Positions 13,454-20,985 of a stretch of 64,000 bases of DNA are shown piece by piece; position 1 is the first letter of the stretch, and each line of letters begins with the position of its first letter. Under the pieces are notes generated by a model, which worked only from the letters and a program-made list of their open reading frames with translations, ran no database searches and was not told the origin of the DNA. This DNA comes from Ralstonia sp. 25mfcol4.1 (GTDB lineage Bacteria; Pseudomonadota; Gammaproteobacteria; Burkholderiales; Burkholderiaceae). The DNA is taken from contig NZ_FNJO01000005.1 in the NCBI RefSeq assembly GCF_900104095.1, positions 248,001-312,000 of the forward strand. Direction: 5' to 3'. Both the position numbers and the translations under genes were made by a program.

Positions 13454-14023
13454 ATGCCGATGCCGACATGTGTGCCAGCGCGGACGGCGCTGGTGGTCAT
13501 GCATTATCAGACGGACATCCTGAACCTGTTTCCGGACGTCGCGCCCACCTTGCTGGCCAACACGCGGCGGCTCTGCGACGCGGCCCGGGCGCGGGGCGTC
13601 GCCGTCTACTTTGCGAAGATCCACTTCGCGCCCGGTTATCCGGAGATCAGTCCGCTGAACCGTAACGGTCAGGGTATCCGGCAACTGGGCCTTTTCGTGG
13701 AAGACCGGATATCGCCGGAACTGGGCCGCCAGCCCGATGAGCCCCTCATCGTTGCGCATCGGGCCAGCGTGTTCTTCGGCACCGATCTGCAGGTGCGGCT
13801 GTCGGCCCAGGGCATCGATACGTTGGTCATGGTGGGGATTGCCTCGACCGGCGTGATGCTGTCGTCGGTTGCGTACGCCAGCGACGCGGACTACCGGCTG
13901 CTGACCGTCAAGGATTGCTGCTACGACCCGGACCCGGTTGTCCACGATCACCTGTTTGCCACGGCGTTCGCGTCGCGCACGGCGGTGCTGTCGCTGGCCG
14001 ATGCCTTGTCCTGGCTAGGCTGA
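13454..14023 (+). CDS. Isochorismatase-fold hydrolase lacking the catalytic cysteine
   Basis: 189 residues with the isochorismatase-like fold: ALVVMHYQTD at the N-terminus carrying the conserved Asp, a Lys in FAKIHFAPGY, and the GIASTGVMLSS motif where cysteine hydrolases of this fold have their nucleophilic Cys. Here no Cys occupies that position, as in EntB/PhzD-type isochorismatases. The ATG at 13454 is chosen because GGAG lies seven bases upstream; a longer TTG start at 13403 is possible. It follows the VOC gene by 51 bases and may share its transcript. Substrate unknown. Confidence 0.85.
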   Translation: MPMPTCVPARTALVVMHYQTDILNLFPDVAPTLLANTRRLCDAARARGVAVYFAKIHFAPGYPEISPLNRNGQGIRQLGLFVEDRISPELGRQPDEPLIVAHRASVFFGTDLQVRLSAQGIDTLVMVGIASTGVMLSSVAYASDADYRLLTVKDCCYDPDPVVHDHLFATAFASRTAVLSLADALSWLG

Positions 14024-14199
14024 CTGGTCTACCGCAGACCGGACGGTCAGAACCCGAGGTGGACCGATACCGCCGGCGTGGCCTTGTAGACGCGCAGGAA
14101 CGTCTGATTTGCCATGTCGCGCGAGACGCCGAAACAGACCCCATTTCGCAAAATTCCCCGAAATATTTGCGGGCGGCGGCCGGACGCGGCCGTGGGGGG

Positions 14200-15105
14200 C
14201 TAGCCGGCGCCGCCCCGGGGCGCCATGCCCTCGCGCTCCAGCCATGCGCAGAATTGCCCGACCAGTTCATCGCCAGACTTGTCGTCCGGCACGTAGGTGC
14301 AATAGCTGCGCGATGGCAGGCGCGGCATGGCGAACGGCTCGATCAGCCGCCCGGCGGCGAGATCGTCGGCCACCAGCGCGATTGGCCCAATCGCAATGCC
14401 GATGCCGTCGATGGCGGCCTGCAAGGTCAGGTAGAAGTGGTCGAAATTCAGGGTAGCGGCCGGGATCAGGGTTGGCATCTGCGCGCTGGCCAGCCAGTCC
14501 GACCAGAGGCGGGGCAGGCTCGAAGTGTGCAGCAACGTGTGTCGGCGCAGGTCGCCTGCCGACTGAAGCGGCAGGCGCTGCAGCAACGCCGGGCTGCAGA
14601 CCGGCGCCCGTTCCTCGTGCAGGAAAGACCGGGTCCCATAGCCATAGAACGTGTCCGGGCCGCCCCGGATGATCACGTCATACCCATCGCTGAGGCTTTC
14701 CAGCGGCGCGTTGGACGTCTCCACGCTTACCTCGACATCGGGATGCGCCGCGCGAAACGCTGCCAGCCGGGGCACCAGCCAGCGCAGCGTGAAGGTGGCT
14801 GAGGCGTTCACCGACAAGGTCCGGGCGACCGTCTCGGTCACGCCATAGCGGGCTGTGGCCAGCGATAGCTGCTCGAACAGCGGACCGACCTTGTCCAGAT
14901 AGGCTTTGGCCGCGGGCGTCAGTGCCACGCGGCGGTTCTGCCGTTCGAACAACGGGGCGCCAAGCCATTCTTCGAGCAGGCGCACCTGCTGGCTGACCGC
15001 GCCATGCGTCACATGCAGTTCTGCGGCGGCGTCCTTGATGCTGCCGAGCCGGCCGGCGGCCTCGAAGGCCCGCAAGGCGTTTAACGGAGGCAAGACTCGT
15101 TTCAT
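14200..15105 (-). CDS. LysR-family transcriptional regulator (GcvA-like)
   Basis: 301 residues. The N-terminal winged helix-turn-helix begins LNALRAFEAAGRLGSIKDAAAELHVTHGAVSQQVRLLEEWLG-type sequence at residues 8-50, very close to the GcvA branch, followed by the two-lobed effector domain. It is transcribed away from an EamA-family exporter, the usual arrangement of a LysR activator with its target. The shared gap contains a 33-base symmetric element that is a strong operator candidate. Confidence 0.92.
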   Translation of the reverse strand: MKRVLPPLNALRAFEAAGRLGSIKDAAAELHVTHGAVSQQVRLLEEWLGAPLFERQNRRVALTPAAKAYLDKVGPLFEQLSLATARYGVTETVARTLSVNASATFTLRWLVPRLAAFRAAHPDVEVSVETSNAPLESLSDGYDVIIRGGPDTFYGYGTRSFLHEERAPVCSPALLQRLPLQSAGDLRRHTLLHTSSLPRLWSDWLASAQMPTLIPAATLNFDHFYLTLQAAIDGIGIAIGPIALVADDLAAGRLIEPFAMPRLPSRSYCTYVPDDKSGDELVGQFCAWLEREGMAPRGGAG

Positions 15106-15138
15106 CAGAGATAGATTTTCTAACGTGACCGGCCAATT

Positions 15139-15171
15139 TATCTCGGTTGTACGGCCGTTACAAGATAGATA
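15139..15171. promoter_or_regulatory. Two-tier palindrome between the LysR and EamA genes (putative LysR operator)
   Basis: Reads TATCT-N3-TTGTA-N7-TACAA-N3-AGATA: both inner and outer arms pair perfectly about a centre at 15155, and the core is the palindrome ACGGCCGT. It lies 34 bases before the LysR start and 67 bases before the transporter start. Symmetry and position fit an operator serving both genes. Confidence 0.6.
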
Positions 15172-15237
15172 TCCTGTTTTTCGATCGTTTCTGTGTCTTG
15201 CTGGCGTTGTTCCCGCTCACTTTCTTTCCGCACCCCT

Positions 15238-16080
15238 ATGTTCAGTCTTACCGGTGGCGTCGTGCTTTTGGCGGCCTTGCTTCACGCAAGCTGGAACGCG
15301 ATGCTGCATGGCAATCGAGATCGCTTCCTGTCCATGACGTGGATGAGCATCGCCATCGCGGCGGTGGCCACGTTCATCGTCGTGTCCACCCCATTGCCGG
15401 ACCGTGCCGCCTGGCCGTATCTGGTGGCGTCGGGGCTCGTGCATATCTTCTACAACGTGAGTCTGGTGCGGTCGTATCGCCGCAACGACCTCGCGCTGGC
15501 CTATCCGATTGCGCGTGGTTCGTCGCCGCTGCTGGTGACGCTCGGCGCGGCATGGTTCGCGCAGGAGGCCATCGGGCCGCTGCACGTGCTGGGCGTGGCG
15601 ATGATATCGGGCGGCATCATCGCCATCGCGTTGCAGGGGCGCCGCGTGTCGCGCGCCGGCGCACTGGCTGCGCTGGCGACCGGCGCGACGATTGCGCTCT
15701 ATACGGTCATCGACGGCATCGGCGTCAGGCTTTCCGGCGGCCAGGCACTGTCGTACACCGCGTGGATGTTCCTGTTTTACTGGCTCATGCCGGTGCTGTT
15801 CGTTGCGATGCGTGGCGCGGGGGCGCTCTGGATGCCGGTCCGGGCCGACCCGCTGTCGGTCGGCGTATCGCTCGCGGGCGGGCTGGTGTCGCTGGCCGCG
15901 TATGGGATCGTGATCTGGGTGCTGCAGTCGGGTGCGATGGGCGCGGTGTCGGCGTTGCGAGAGACCAGCGTGGTGTTCGCGGTGCTGATCGGACGGGTGT
16001 TCCTGGGCGAAACCGTCAGCCGGACGCGCTGGGCCGCCTGCCTGGTCGTCACGGCCGGCGCGATTTGCCTGGGACTTTGA
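15238..16080 (+). CDS. EamA/DMT-family transporter
   Basis: 280 residues with ten predicted membrane helices in two EamA repeats, the drug/metabolite transporter fold. The second repeat ends with SALRETSVVFAVLIGRVFLGE, the typical last-helix motif. These proteins usually export metabolites or amino acids; substrate unknown. The ATG at 15238 gives a direct entry into helix 1; upstream in-frame Mets lack hydrophobic context. No strong ribosome site is visible. Probable target of the divergent LysR. Confidence 0.88.
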   Translation: MFSLTGGVVLLAALLHASWNAMLHGNRDRFLSMTWMSIAIAAVATFIVVSTPLPDRAAWPYLVASGLVHIFYNVSLVRSYRRNDLALAYPIARGSSPLLVTLGAAWFAQEAIGPLHVLGVAMISGGIIAIALQGRRVSRAGALAALATGATIALYTVIDGIGVRLSGGQALSYTAWMFLFYWLMPVLFVAMRGAGALWMPVRADPLSVGVSLAGGLVSLAAYGIVIWVLQSGAMGAVSALRETSVVFAVLIGRVFLGETVSRTRWAACLVVTAGAICLGL

Positions 16081-16101
16081 ACAAGCGGAGATATTGGCAA
16101 C

Positions 16102-16545
16102 ATGACGAACGACATGAATCGGCATCGGCGGACGGGTCAATGCCATTGCGGGGCGGTGCGCTTCGAGGCGACACTGAGCGACGGCCTCAACGCGGTGCGC
16201 CGCTGCAACTGTTCCTACTGTCGGATGCGAGGCGCTGTCGTCGTCGCGGCGGAAATCGGTGGAATCAGGTTTCTGCGCGGCGAGGGGCTACTGAGCAGCT
16301 ACCGCTTCAACACCGGGTCGGCCCAGCACTTCTTCTGTTCGCGCTGCGGCATCCATACGCATCTTCAGCGGCGTTCGAATCCGAACCTGTACGGCATCAA
16401 CGTGGCTTGCCTGGACGGCGTCAGCCCGTTCGATTTTGCGGAGGTGCCGGTCATGGATGGCGTCAATCATCCGAACGATACCGGCGGCCCGGCGCGGCTG
16501 GCCGGCACGCTGCGGTACGTGCCGGCTGACCCGCCGATTGGCTGA
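16102..16545 (+). CDS. GFA-family zinc protein (glutathione-dependent formaldehyde-activating / CENP-V fold)
   Basis: 147 residues with the GFA zinc-site pattern: CHCG at residues 14-17, CNCSYC near 35-40, and FCSRCGIH near 78-85. The family is annotated for glutathione-dependent formaldehyde activation, though most members have no proven reaction. It begins 21 bases after the EamA gene and could share its transcript. Confidence 0.9.
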   Translation: MTNDMNRHRRTGQCHCGAVRFEATLSDGLNAVRRCNCSYCRMRGAVVVAAEIGGIRFLRGEGLLSSYRFNTGSAQHFFCSRCGIHTHLQRRSNPNLYGINVACLDGVSPFDFAEVPVMDGVNHPNDTGGPARLAGTLRYVPADPPIG

Positions 16546-16549
16546 TCCA

Positions 16550-16870
16550 TCAGCCCTGTTCCCAGGCGCTGCACCAGCCCTTGGCCGCCACCTCCTTGTC
16601 GCCGAACAGCACGCAGCCGCCCGATGCGCTGCCGTTGTCGCCCTGGTAGAGCTGGCAGTTGGCGCAGGTCTGCGATGGCTTGTGGGCCGGGAATTTCTGC
16701 GGATCGACCTTCGCGGTGTCGGCCTTGTAGCCCAGCTTCAGTGCCGTCGGCTCCTGCTCGCCCAGCATGCTCGCGGCGCGCGCGTGCCGGGTGCCGAGGG
16801 CTGTGCTGGCGACCATGCAGGTGGTCAGGGCGAGTGGAAGGTAGCCAAGGAATTGTCGTCTGCGCGGCAT
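16550..16870 (-). CDS. High-potential iron-sulfur protein (HiPIP)
   Basis: 106 residues. A Tat signal (RRRQFLG, then a hydrophobic stretch ending HARAA about residue 33) is followed by a short mature domain with four cysteines in CANCQLY, GGCVLF and GWCSAW, the HiPIP [4Fe-4S] pattern. HiPIPs are periplasmic single-electron carriers, possibly a donor for terminal oxidases. It converges on the GFA gene with a 4-base gap. Confidence 0.93.
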   Translation of the reverse strand: MPRRRQFLGYLPLALTTCMVASTALGTRHARAASMLGEQEPTALKLGYKADTAKVDPQKFPAHKPSQTCANCQLYQGDNGSASGGCVLFGDKEVAAKGWCSAWEQG

Positions 16871-17193
16871 GGTGGGGTCCTGTCATGGGGGAAGCCTTGT
16901 CTGTCGCAAGGTGTGGCAAGCGTACAGGGTTTCGGCGCGCTTGAGCGCCCGGTGGATCATCCCGGCCGGAAGAAACACCGGTCCGCCTGCCGGTAGCCGG
17001 CCGAGGCAGTCGGCGGCCTTCAGGCGGCCGCCGACGTGCCGCGGTGGCGATATTGTGCGCATGGCGGGCGGCGCCTATCATCCCGGGGCCGGCATCCCGT
17101 TTTGCCGCGCCATGGGATCGGTCACATGGGCGGCGGTGTGGCGGGCCATCGGACCAATCATTGGGCCAACCACCGTCAAGCGACTGGAAGAAC
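16871..17193. other. Intergenic region between HiPIP and DyP peroxidase genes
   Basis: 323 bases without a credible gene. It holds the divergent promoters and, at 17009-17035, a perfect 10-base-pair GC hairpin (arms GTCGGCGGCC and GGCCGCCGAC, 7-base loop) with no T-run. Confidence 0.5.
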
Positions 17194-18150
17194 ATGAACA
17201 ACACCCCCATTCCGCAGGCTGTATACAGCCCCATCACCCGCAGCGCGATCTTTATCGTCGCCACCGTTTCCGACGGCGACGCGCACGCCGACACGGTCAG
17301 GTCGCTATGCGGCGACATCGCCGGGCTGGTGCGCTCGGTAGGCAAGCGCGTGCCGGCGGGCAACCTGTCCTGCGTCTGCGGCTTTGCATCGGATGCCTGG
17401 AGCCGGCTCTTCGGCAATCCGCGCCCGGCTTCGCTGCATCCGTTTCGCGAGTTCGAGGCCGGCAACCGACGTGCCATGGCCACTCCGGGCGACCTGCTCC
17501 TGCATATCCGCGCCGACCAGATGGACCTGTGCTTCGAACTGGCCATGCAGCTGATGCGGCGCCTGGGCGACGCGGTGACCGTGGTGGACGAAGTGCAGGG
17601 ATTCCGGTACTTCGACATGCGCAGCATGGTGGGCTTTGTCGATGGCACGGAGAACCCCGAGGGCGACGACAAGGCCCGTTTCACGATCATCGGCGACGAA
17701 GACGCGGCGTTCGCGGGTGGCAGCTATGTGCTCGTACAGAAGTACCTGCACAACATGGATGCCTGGAACGACCTGACGGTGGAGGCCCAGGAGCGCATCA
17801 TCGGCCGGACCAAGCTCGACGACATCGAGCTTGACGATGCGGTCAAGCCGTCCTGTTCGCACAGCACGCTGACGACGCTCGAGGAAGATGGCGAGGAGGT
17901 CAAGATCCTGCGCGACAACATGCCGTTCGGCCAGCCCGGCAAGGGCGAATTCGGCACGTATTTCATTGGCTACGCCCGCTCGCCGGCACCGATCGAGCAG
18001 ATGCTTGAGAACATGGTCGTCGGCAAGCCGCCGGGCAACTATGACCGGCTGCTCGATTTCAGCCAGGCGGTGACAGGCGGCCTGTTCTTCGTGCCATCGG
18101 CCGATCTGCTGGAGGCGCTGTCGGAGCGCGAGCCCGGCACGGCTGGCTGA
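17194..18150 (+). CDS. Dye-decolorising (DyP-type) heme peroxidase
   Basis: 318 residues. The DyP GxxDG motif is present as GFVDGTENP (about residues 150-158), with the catalytic Asp, and the C-terminal heme-binding half follows. The enzyme uses peroxide to oxidise phenolic or dye-like substrates; natural substrates are uncertain. There is no signal peptide, so it should be cytoplasmic, and the C-terminus (SEREPGTAG) does not resemble an encapsulin-targeting tail. The ATG at 17194 follows GGAAG at proper spacing; the longer upstream frame lacks family similarity. Confidence 0.93.
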   Translation: MNNTPIPQAVYSPITRSAIFIVATVSDGDAHADTVRSLCGDIAGLVRSVGKRVPAGNLSCVCGFASDAWSRLFGNPRPASLHPFREFEAGNRRAMATPGDLLLHIRADQMDLCFELAMQLMRRLGDAVTVVDEVQGFRYFDMRSMVGFVDGTENPEGDDKARFTIIGDEDAAFAGGSYVLVQKYLHNMDAWNDLTVEAQERIIGRTKLDDIELDDAVKPSCSHSTLTTLEEDGEEVKILRDNMPFGQPGKGEFGTYFIGYARSPAPIEQMLENMVVGKPPGNYDRLLDFSQAVTGGLFFVPSADLLEALSEREPGTAG

Positions 18151-18168
18151 CCGGCCGACATCAGACCG

Positions 18169-18197
18169 AAAAAAACGCCCGCTCGGGGAAGCGGGCG
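18169..18197 (-). terminator. Intrinsic terminator oriented for minus-strand transcription
   Basis: Eight-base-pair stem CGCCCGCT/AGCGGGCG with a 6-base loop, preceded on the plus strand by seven A's, so the U-run follows the hairpin only when read on the minus strand. No minus-strand gene ends here. Confidence 0.6.
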
Positions 18198-18347
18198 CAA
18201 TCGGAGGGAGGATGGGCCCCAGATCGAGGCCAGGCCATGGTAAGCAAATGTCGCCCGCCGATGCATTGCACATTGGTATGGCTATGCCTATCCGAGGGTT
18301 GAAGGGACAATATCCGCCATCCAATCCTTGATGGGTGTGGCACCGAA

Positions 18348-19223
18348 TTGAACTGGGACGATACGCGAATCTTTCTGGCCCTCCAGCGCGAGGGCACGTT
18401 GCGACGTGCGGCCCGGGTGGCCGGCGTCGATCAGGCCACGGTCGGACGGCGGCTGGCGGCGCTTGAGCACGCGCTGGGCGCCACGCTGTTCCTGCGCACG
18501 CCGGACGGCTATGTGCTCACGCCCGCAGGCGAAAACGCCTTGCGGTCGGCCGAGAAGATGGAGGCGTCTGCCAACGATCTGGTGCGGCAGGCGCAGGGCA
18601 CCGACAGCCGGCTTGCCGGCGAGGTCAAGGTGACCACGACCGATTCGCTGGCGCTGGAGTTCGTGATTCCGGCGATTGCGCGGCTCCATGCCGACCATCC
18701 GGACGTGCAGGTGATGCTCAATACGTCGACCCAGGTGCTGAACCTGGCGCGCCGCGAGGCCGATATCGCCATCCGCAACATGAAGCCGGACAACCCCGAT
18801 CTGGTCGCGCGGCGGCTGGCGCGCTGGCCGGTGGGGCTGTACGCGTCCAGCGCCTATCTGGCCCAACGCGGTGAGCCGGATCCCCAGACGGGCTTTGCCG
18901 GCCACGACCTGGTGATGTACCAGCCGCACCTGGCCAGCCGCGCAGCGCCGACCCTGGTCGGGGAGCCGATCGGTGCGGGGCGGCTGGTGGCGGCAGTGAA
19001 TTCGAGCCTGATGCTCCGGGCGATGATCCGCATGGGTACGGCCATCGGCGAAGTGCCCGTGCCCCTGGCCGAGCGCGACGGGCTGGTGCGGGTCTGGCCC
19101 GACCGCGAGCGGGCCCGCCGCTACGAAGTCTGGCTGGTCACGCACCAGGACTTGCGGCACACCGCGCGCGTCCGGGCGATGATCGATACGATCGCTGCAT
19201 CGTTTCAGGACCACGATGCCTGA
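18348..19223 (+). CDS. LysR-family transcriptional regulator
   Basis: 291 residues starting at TTG (MNWDDTRIFLALQREG-type N-terminus, normal for this family, and no ATG fits). The helix-turn-helix covers residues 15-38 (TLRRAARVAGVDQATVGRRLAAL) and the LysR substrate domain follows. It is not divergent from an obvious target; the gene to its right is convergent. Function unknown beyond DNA binding. Confidence 0.88.
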   Translation: MNWDDTRIFLALQREGTLRRAARVAGVDQATVGRRLAALEHALGATLFLRTPDGYVLTPAGENALRSAEKMEASANDLVRQAQGTDSRLAGEVKVTTTDSLALEFVIPAIARLHADHPDVQVMLNTSTQVLNLARREADIAIRNMKPDNPDLVARRLARWPVGLYASSAYLAQRGEPDPQTGFAGHDLVMYQPHLASRAAPTLVGEPIGAGRLVAAVNSSLMLRAMIRMGTAIGEVPVPLAERDGLVRVWPDRERARRYEVWLVTHQDLRHTARVRAMIDTIAASFQDHDA

Positions 19224-19261
19224 CAGCCGCCGCGCGCGGGCAGGCCGGGCGCCAGCCTGGC

Positions 19262-20257
19262 TCAGGCGCCGGGATGCTCCACGGCCAGCACGATCTTGCC
19301 GATGCTCTGGTTCGACTCCATGCGCCGGTGGGCATCGGCAGCCTGGCGCAGCGGAAAGACGCTGTCGATCACCGGCTTGAGCCCCGCCGCCGCGAAACGC
19401 GTCAACCAGTGCTCGCGGAAGCGGCGGGTCATCGCGTGCTTTTCGGCCTGCGTGCGCGATTTCATCACCGTGCCGATGATTTTCAGATGGCCATACAGGA
19501 TGCGTTCCAGCGGCAGGTTGGCGCCCGTGCCGCCGCCGAGGATGCCTACCTGGATCAGTCGCCCGCCATTGGCCAGCGCGTGGATGTTCCGTTCGAAATA
19601 GGGCGCGCCGACGAAATCGACGATGACGTCTACACCCCGGCCGTCCGTGGCGTCCTTTACGACCGTCAGGAAGTCTTGCTGGCGATAGTCGATCAGGACG
19701 TTCGCGCCAAGCTCGCGCAGCGGCGCCAGCTTGTTGCCGCTGGCTGTGACAAATACCTCGGCGCCAGACGCGGCCGCCAGCTGCACGGCGGCGGAGCCCA
19801 CGCCGCTGGCTGCGGCATGGATCAGCACGCGCTCGCCGGTGCGCAGGCCGGCAAGGTGGAACAGCGCCTCGTGGGCGGTCACGAACACTTCGGGAATCGC
19901 CGCCGCTTCGATGAAGGACAGCCCCTCCGGGATCGGCATGGCCATGCGATGGTCAATGCGGGCCAGCTCCGCGTAGCCACCGCCCCCGACAATGCCCATG
20001 ACTCGGTCGCCTGTTTTGAAGCCTTGCGCCTGGTCGCCCACGGCCACCACTTCGCCAGCGATCTCCAGGCCCATGACGTCCGAATCGCCAAAGCTGGCGC
20101 GGCCGTATGCGCCTTGCCGCTGGTTGATGTCGGCGCGGTTCACGCCAGCGGCGTGGTTGCGCACCAGCAGGTCGTGGGGACGCAGCGCCGGCTCGGCTAC
20201 GTCTGCCAGTTGCAGGGCGTCGGCGTCGCCGAACGATGGGATGGTGATGGCTTTCAT
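19262..20257 (-). CDS. NADPH:quinone oxidoreductase / zinc-type alcohol dehydrogenase-like (MDR family)
   Basis: 331 residues. GroES-like N-terminal domain with GVNRADINQRQG, then a Rossmann domain with AAASGVGSAAVQLA (a variant of AxxGGVG) near residues 148-161. The pattern is that of the quinone-oxidoreductase (PIG3/QorA) branch of medium-chain dehydrogenases, which lacks zinc ligands. The ATG at 20257 sits five bases after GGAG; a GTG two codons upstream is possible. Reaction likely NADPH-dependent reduction of quinones or enones. Confidence 0.9.
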   Translation of the reverse strand: MKAITIPSFGDADALQLADVAEPALRPHDLLVRNHAAGVNRADINQRQGAYGRASFGDSDVMGLEIAGEVVAVGDQAQGFKTGDRVMGIVGGGGYAELARIDHRMAMPIPEGLSFIEAAAIPEVFVTAHEALFHLAGLRTGERVLIHAAASGVGSAAVQLAAASGAEVFVTASGNKLAPLRELGANVLIDYRQQDFLTVVKDATDGRGVDVIVDFVGAPYFERNIHALANGGRLIQVGILGGGTGANLPLERILYGHLKIIGTVMKSRTQAEKHAMTRRFREHWLTRFAAAGLKPVIDSVFPLRQAADAHRRMESNQSIGKIVLAVEHPGA

Positions 20258-20502
20258 TCGCACTCCGGTGATGCCTCCGCAACGGGCTGCAGCCGGCGCG
20301 CAAGCGGTGAATGGCGGCGAGTATAGGGTCCGTCGGCCCGGCGCAAAGCGTGAAAATCTCCAGCCCGGCGATGCATTTCTGCATCGTCAGCCGCGGCGTC
20401 ACGATTCATGAGCCTGATTCATGACCGTATGCGCCGCAGCCGCGTAATCGCGCGGCGATTCTCGGATACCATCCCGCGATCCCCTGTCACGCCATACGCC
20501 CC

Positions 20503-20985
20503 ATGACAACACTAAAAATCAATGGCCAGGTCCATGAAGTCGATCTGTCGCCCGACACCCCATTGCTCTGGACCCTCCGCGACGCCCTGGGCTTCACCGG
20601 CACCAAATTCGGATGTGGCATGGCGCTGTGCGGCGCCTGCACCGTTCACGTCGATGGCCAGGCGACGCGTTCCTGCGTGACGCCGATTTCGGCGTTGGGC
20701 GACAAGCCCGTGCGGACCATCGAATCGATGGATGCCGACCCCGTTGGCAAGGCCGTGCAGGACGCGTGGGTCGAACTGGGCGTGGCGCAGTGCGGCTATT
20801 GCCAGGCCGGCCAGATCATGACCGCCACGGCGTTGCTCAAGGACAATCCGAAGCCCACCGACGCGCAGATCGTGGCCGCGATGAGCGGCAACCTGTGCCG
20901 CTGCGGCACTTATACGCGGATCAACGCCGCCGTCCGGCTGGCGTCGTCGCGCCTGTCCGGCAACAAGACAGGAGCCAAGGCATGA
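20503..20985 (+). CDS. iorA: [2Fe-2S] subunit of a molybdenum hydroxylase (isoquinoline 1-oxidoreductase alpha type)
   Basis: 160 residues. An N-terminal plant-type ferredoxin domain with GCGMALCGACTVH and a later SC, then an alpha-helical domain with CGYCQAGQIM and LCRCGTY, the two cluster sites typical of this family. It transfers electrons from the molybdenum centre of its partner to an external acceptor. The next gene starts in an ATGA overlap on its stop, so the two subunits are made together. The true substrate may be an aldehyde or an N-heterocycle; the family name does not decide it. Confidence 0.92.
   Translation: MTTLKINGQVHEVDLSPDTPLLWTLRDALGFTGTKFGCGMALCGACTVHVDGQATRSCVTPISALGDKPVRTIESMDADPVGKAVQDAWVELGVAQCGYCQAGQIMTATALLKDNPKPTDAQIVAAMSGNLCRCGTYTRINAAVRLASSRLSGNKTGAKA

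Noticed and set aside
14047-14115. 22-codon minus-strand frame ending ...AVSVHLGF, like the C-terminus of an outer-membrane barrel
   Set aside because: Too short, no upstream continuation that looks coding; could be a remnant but cannot be supported.
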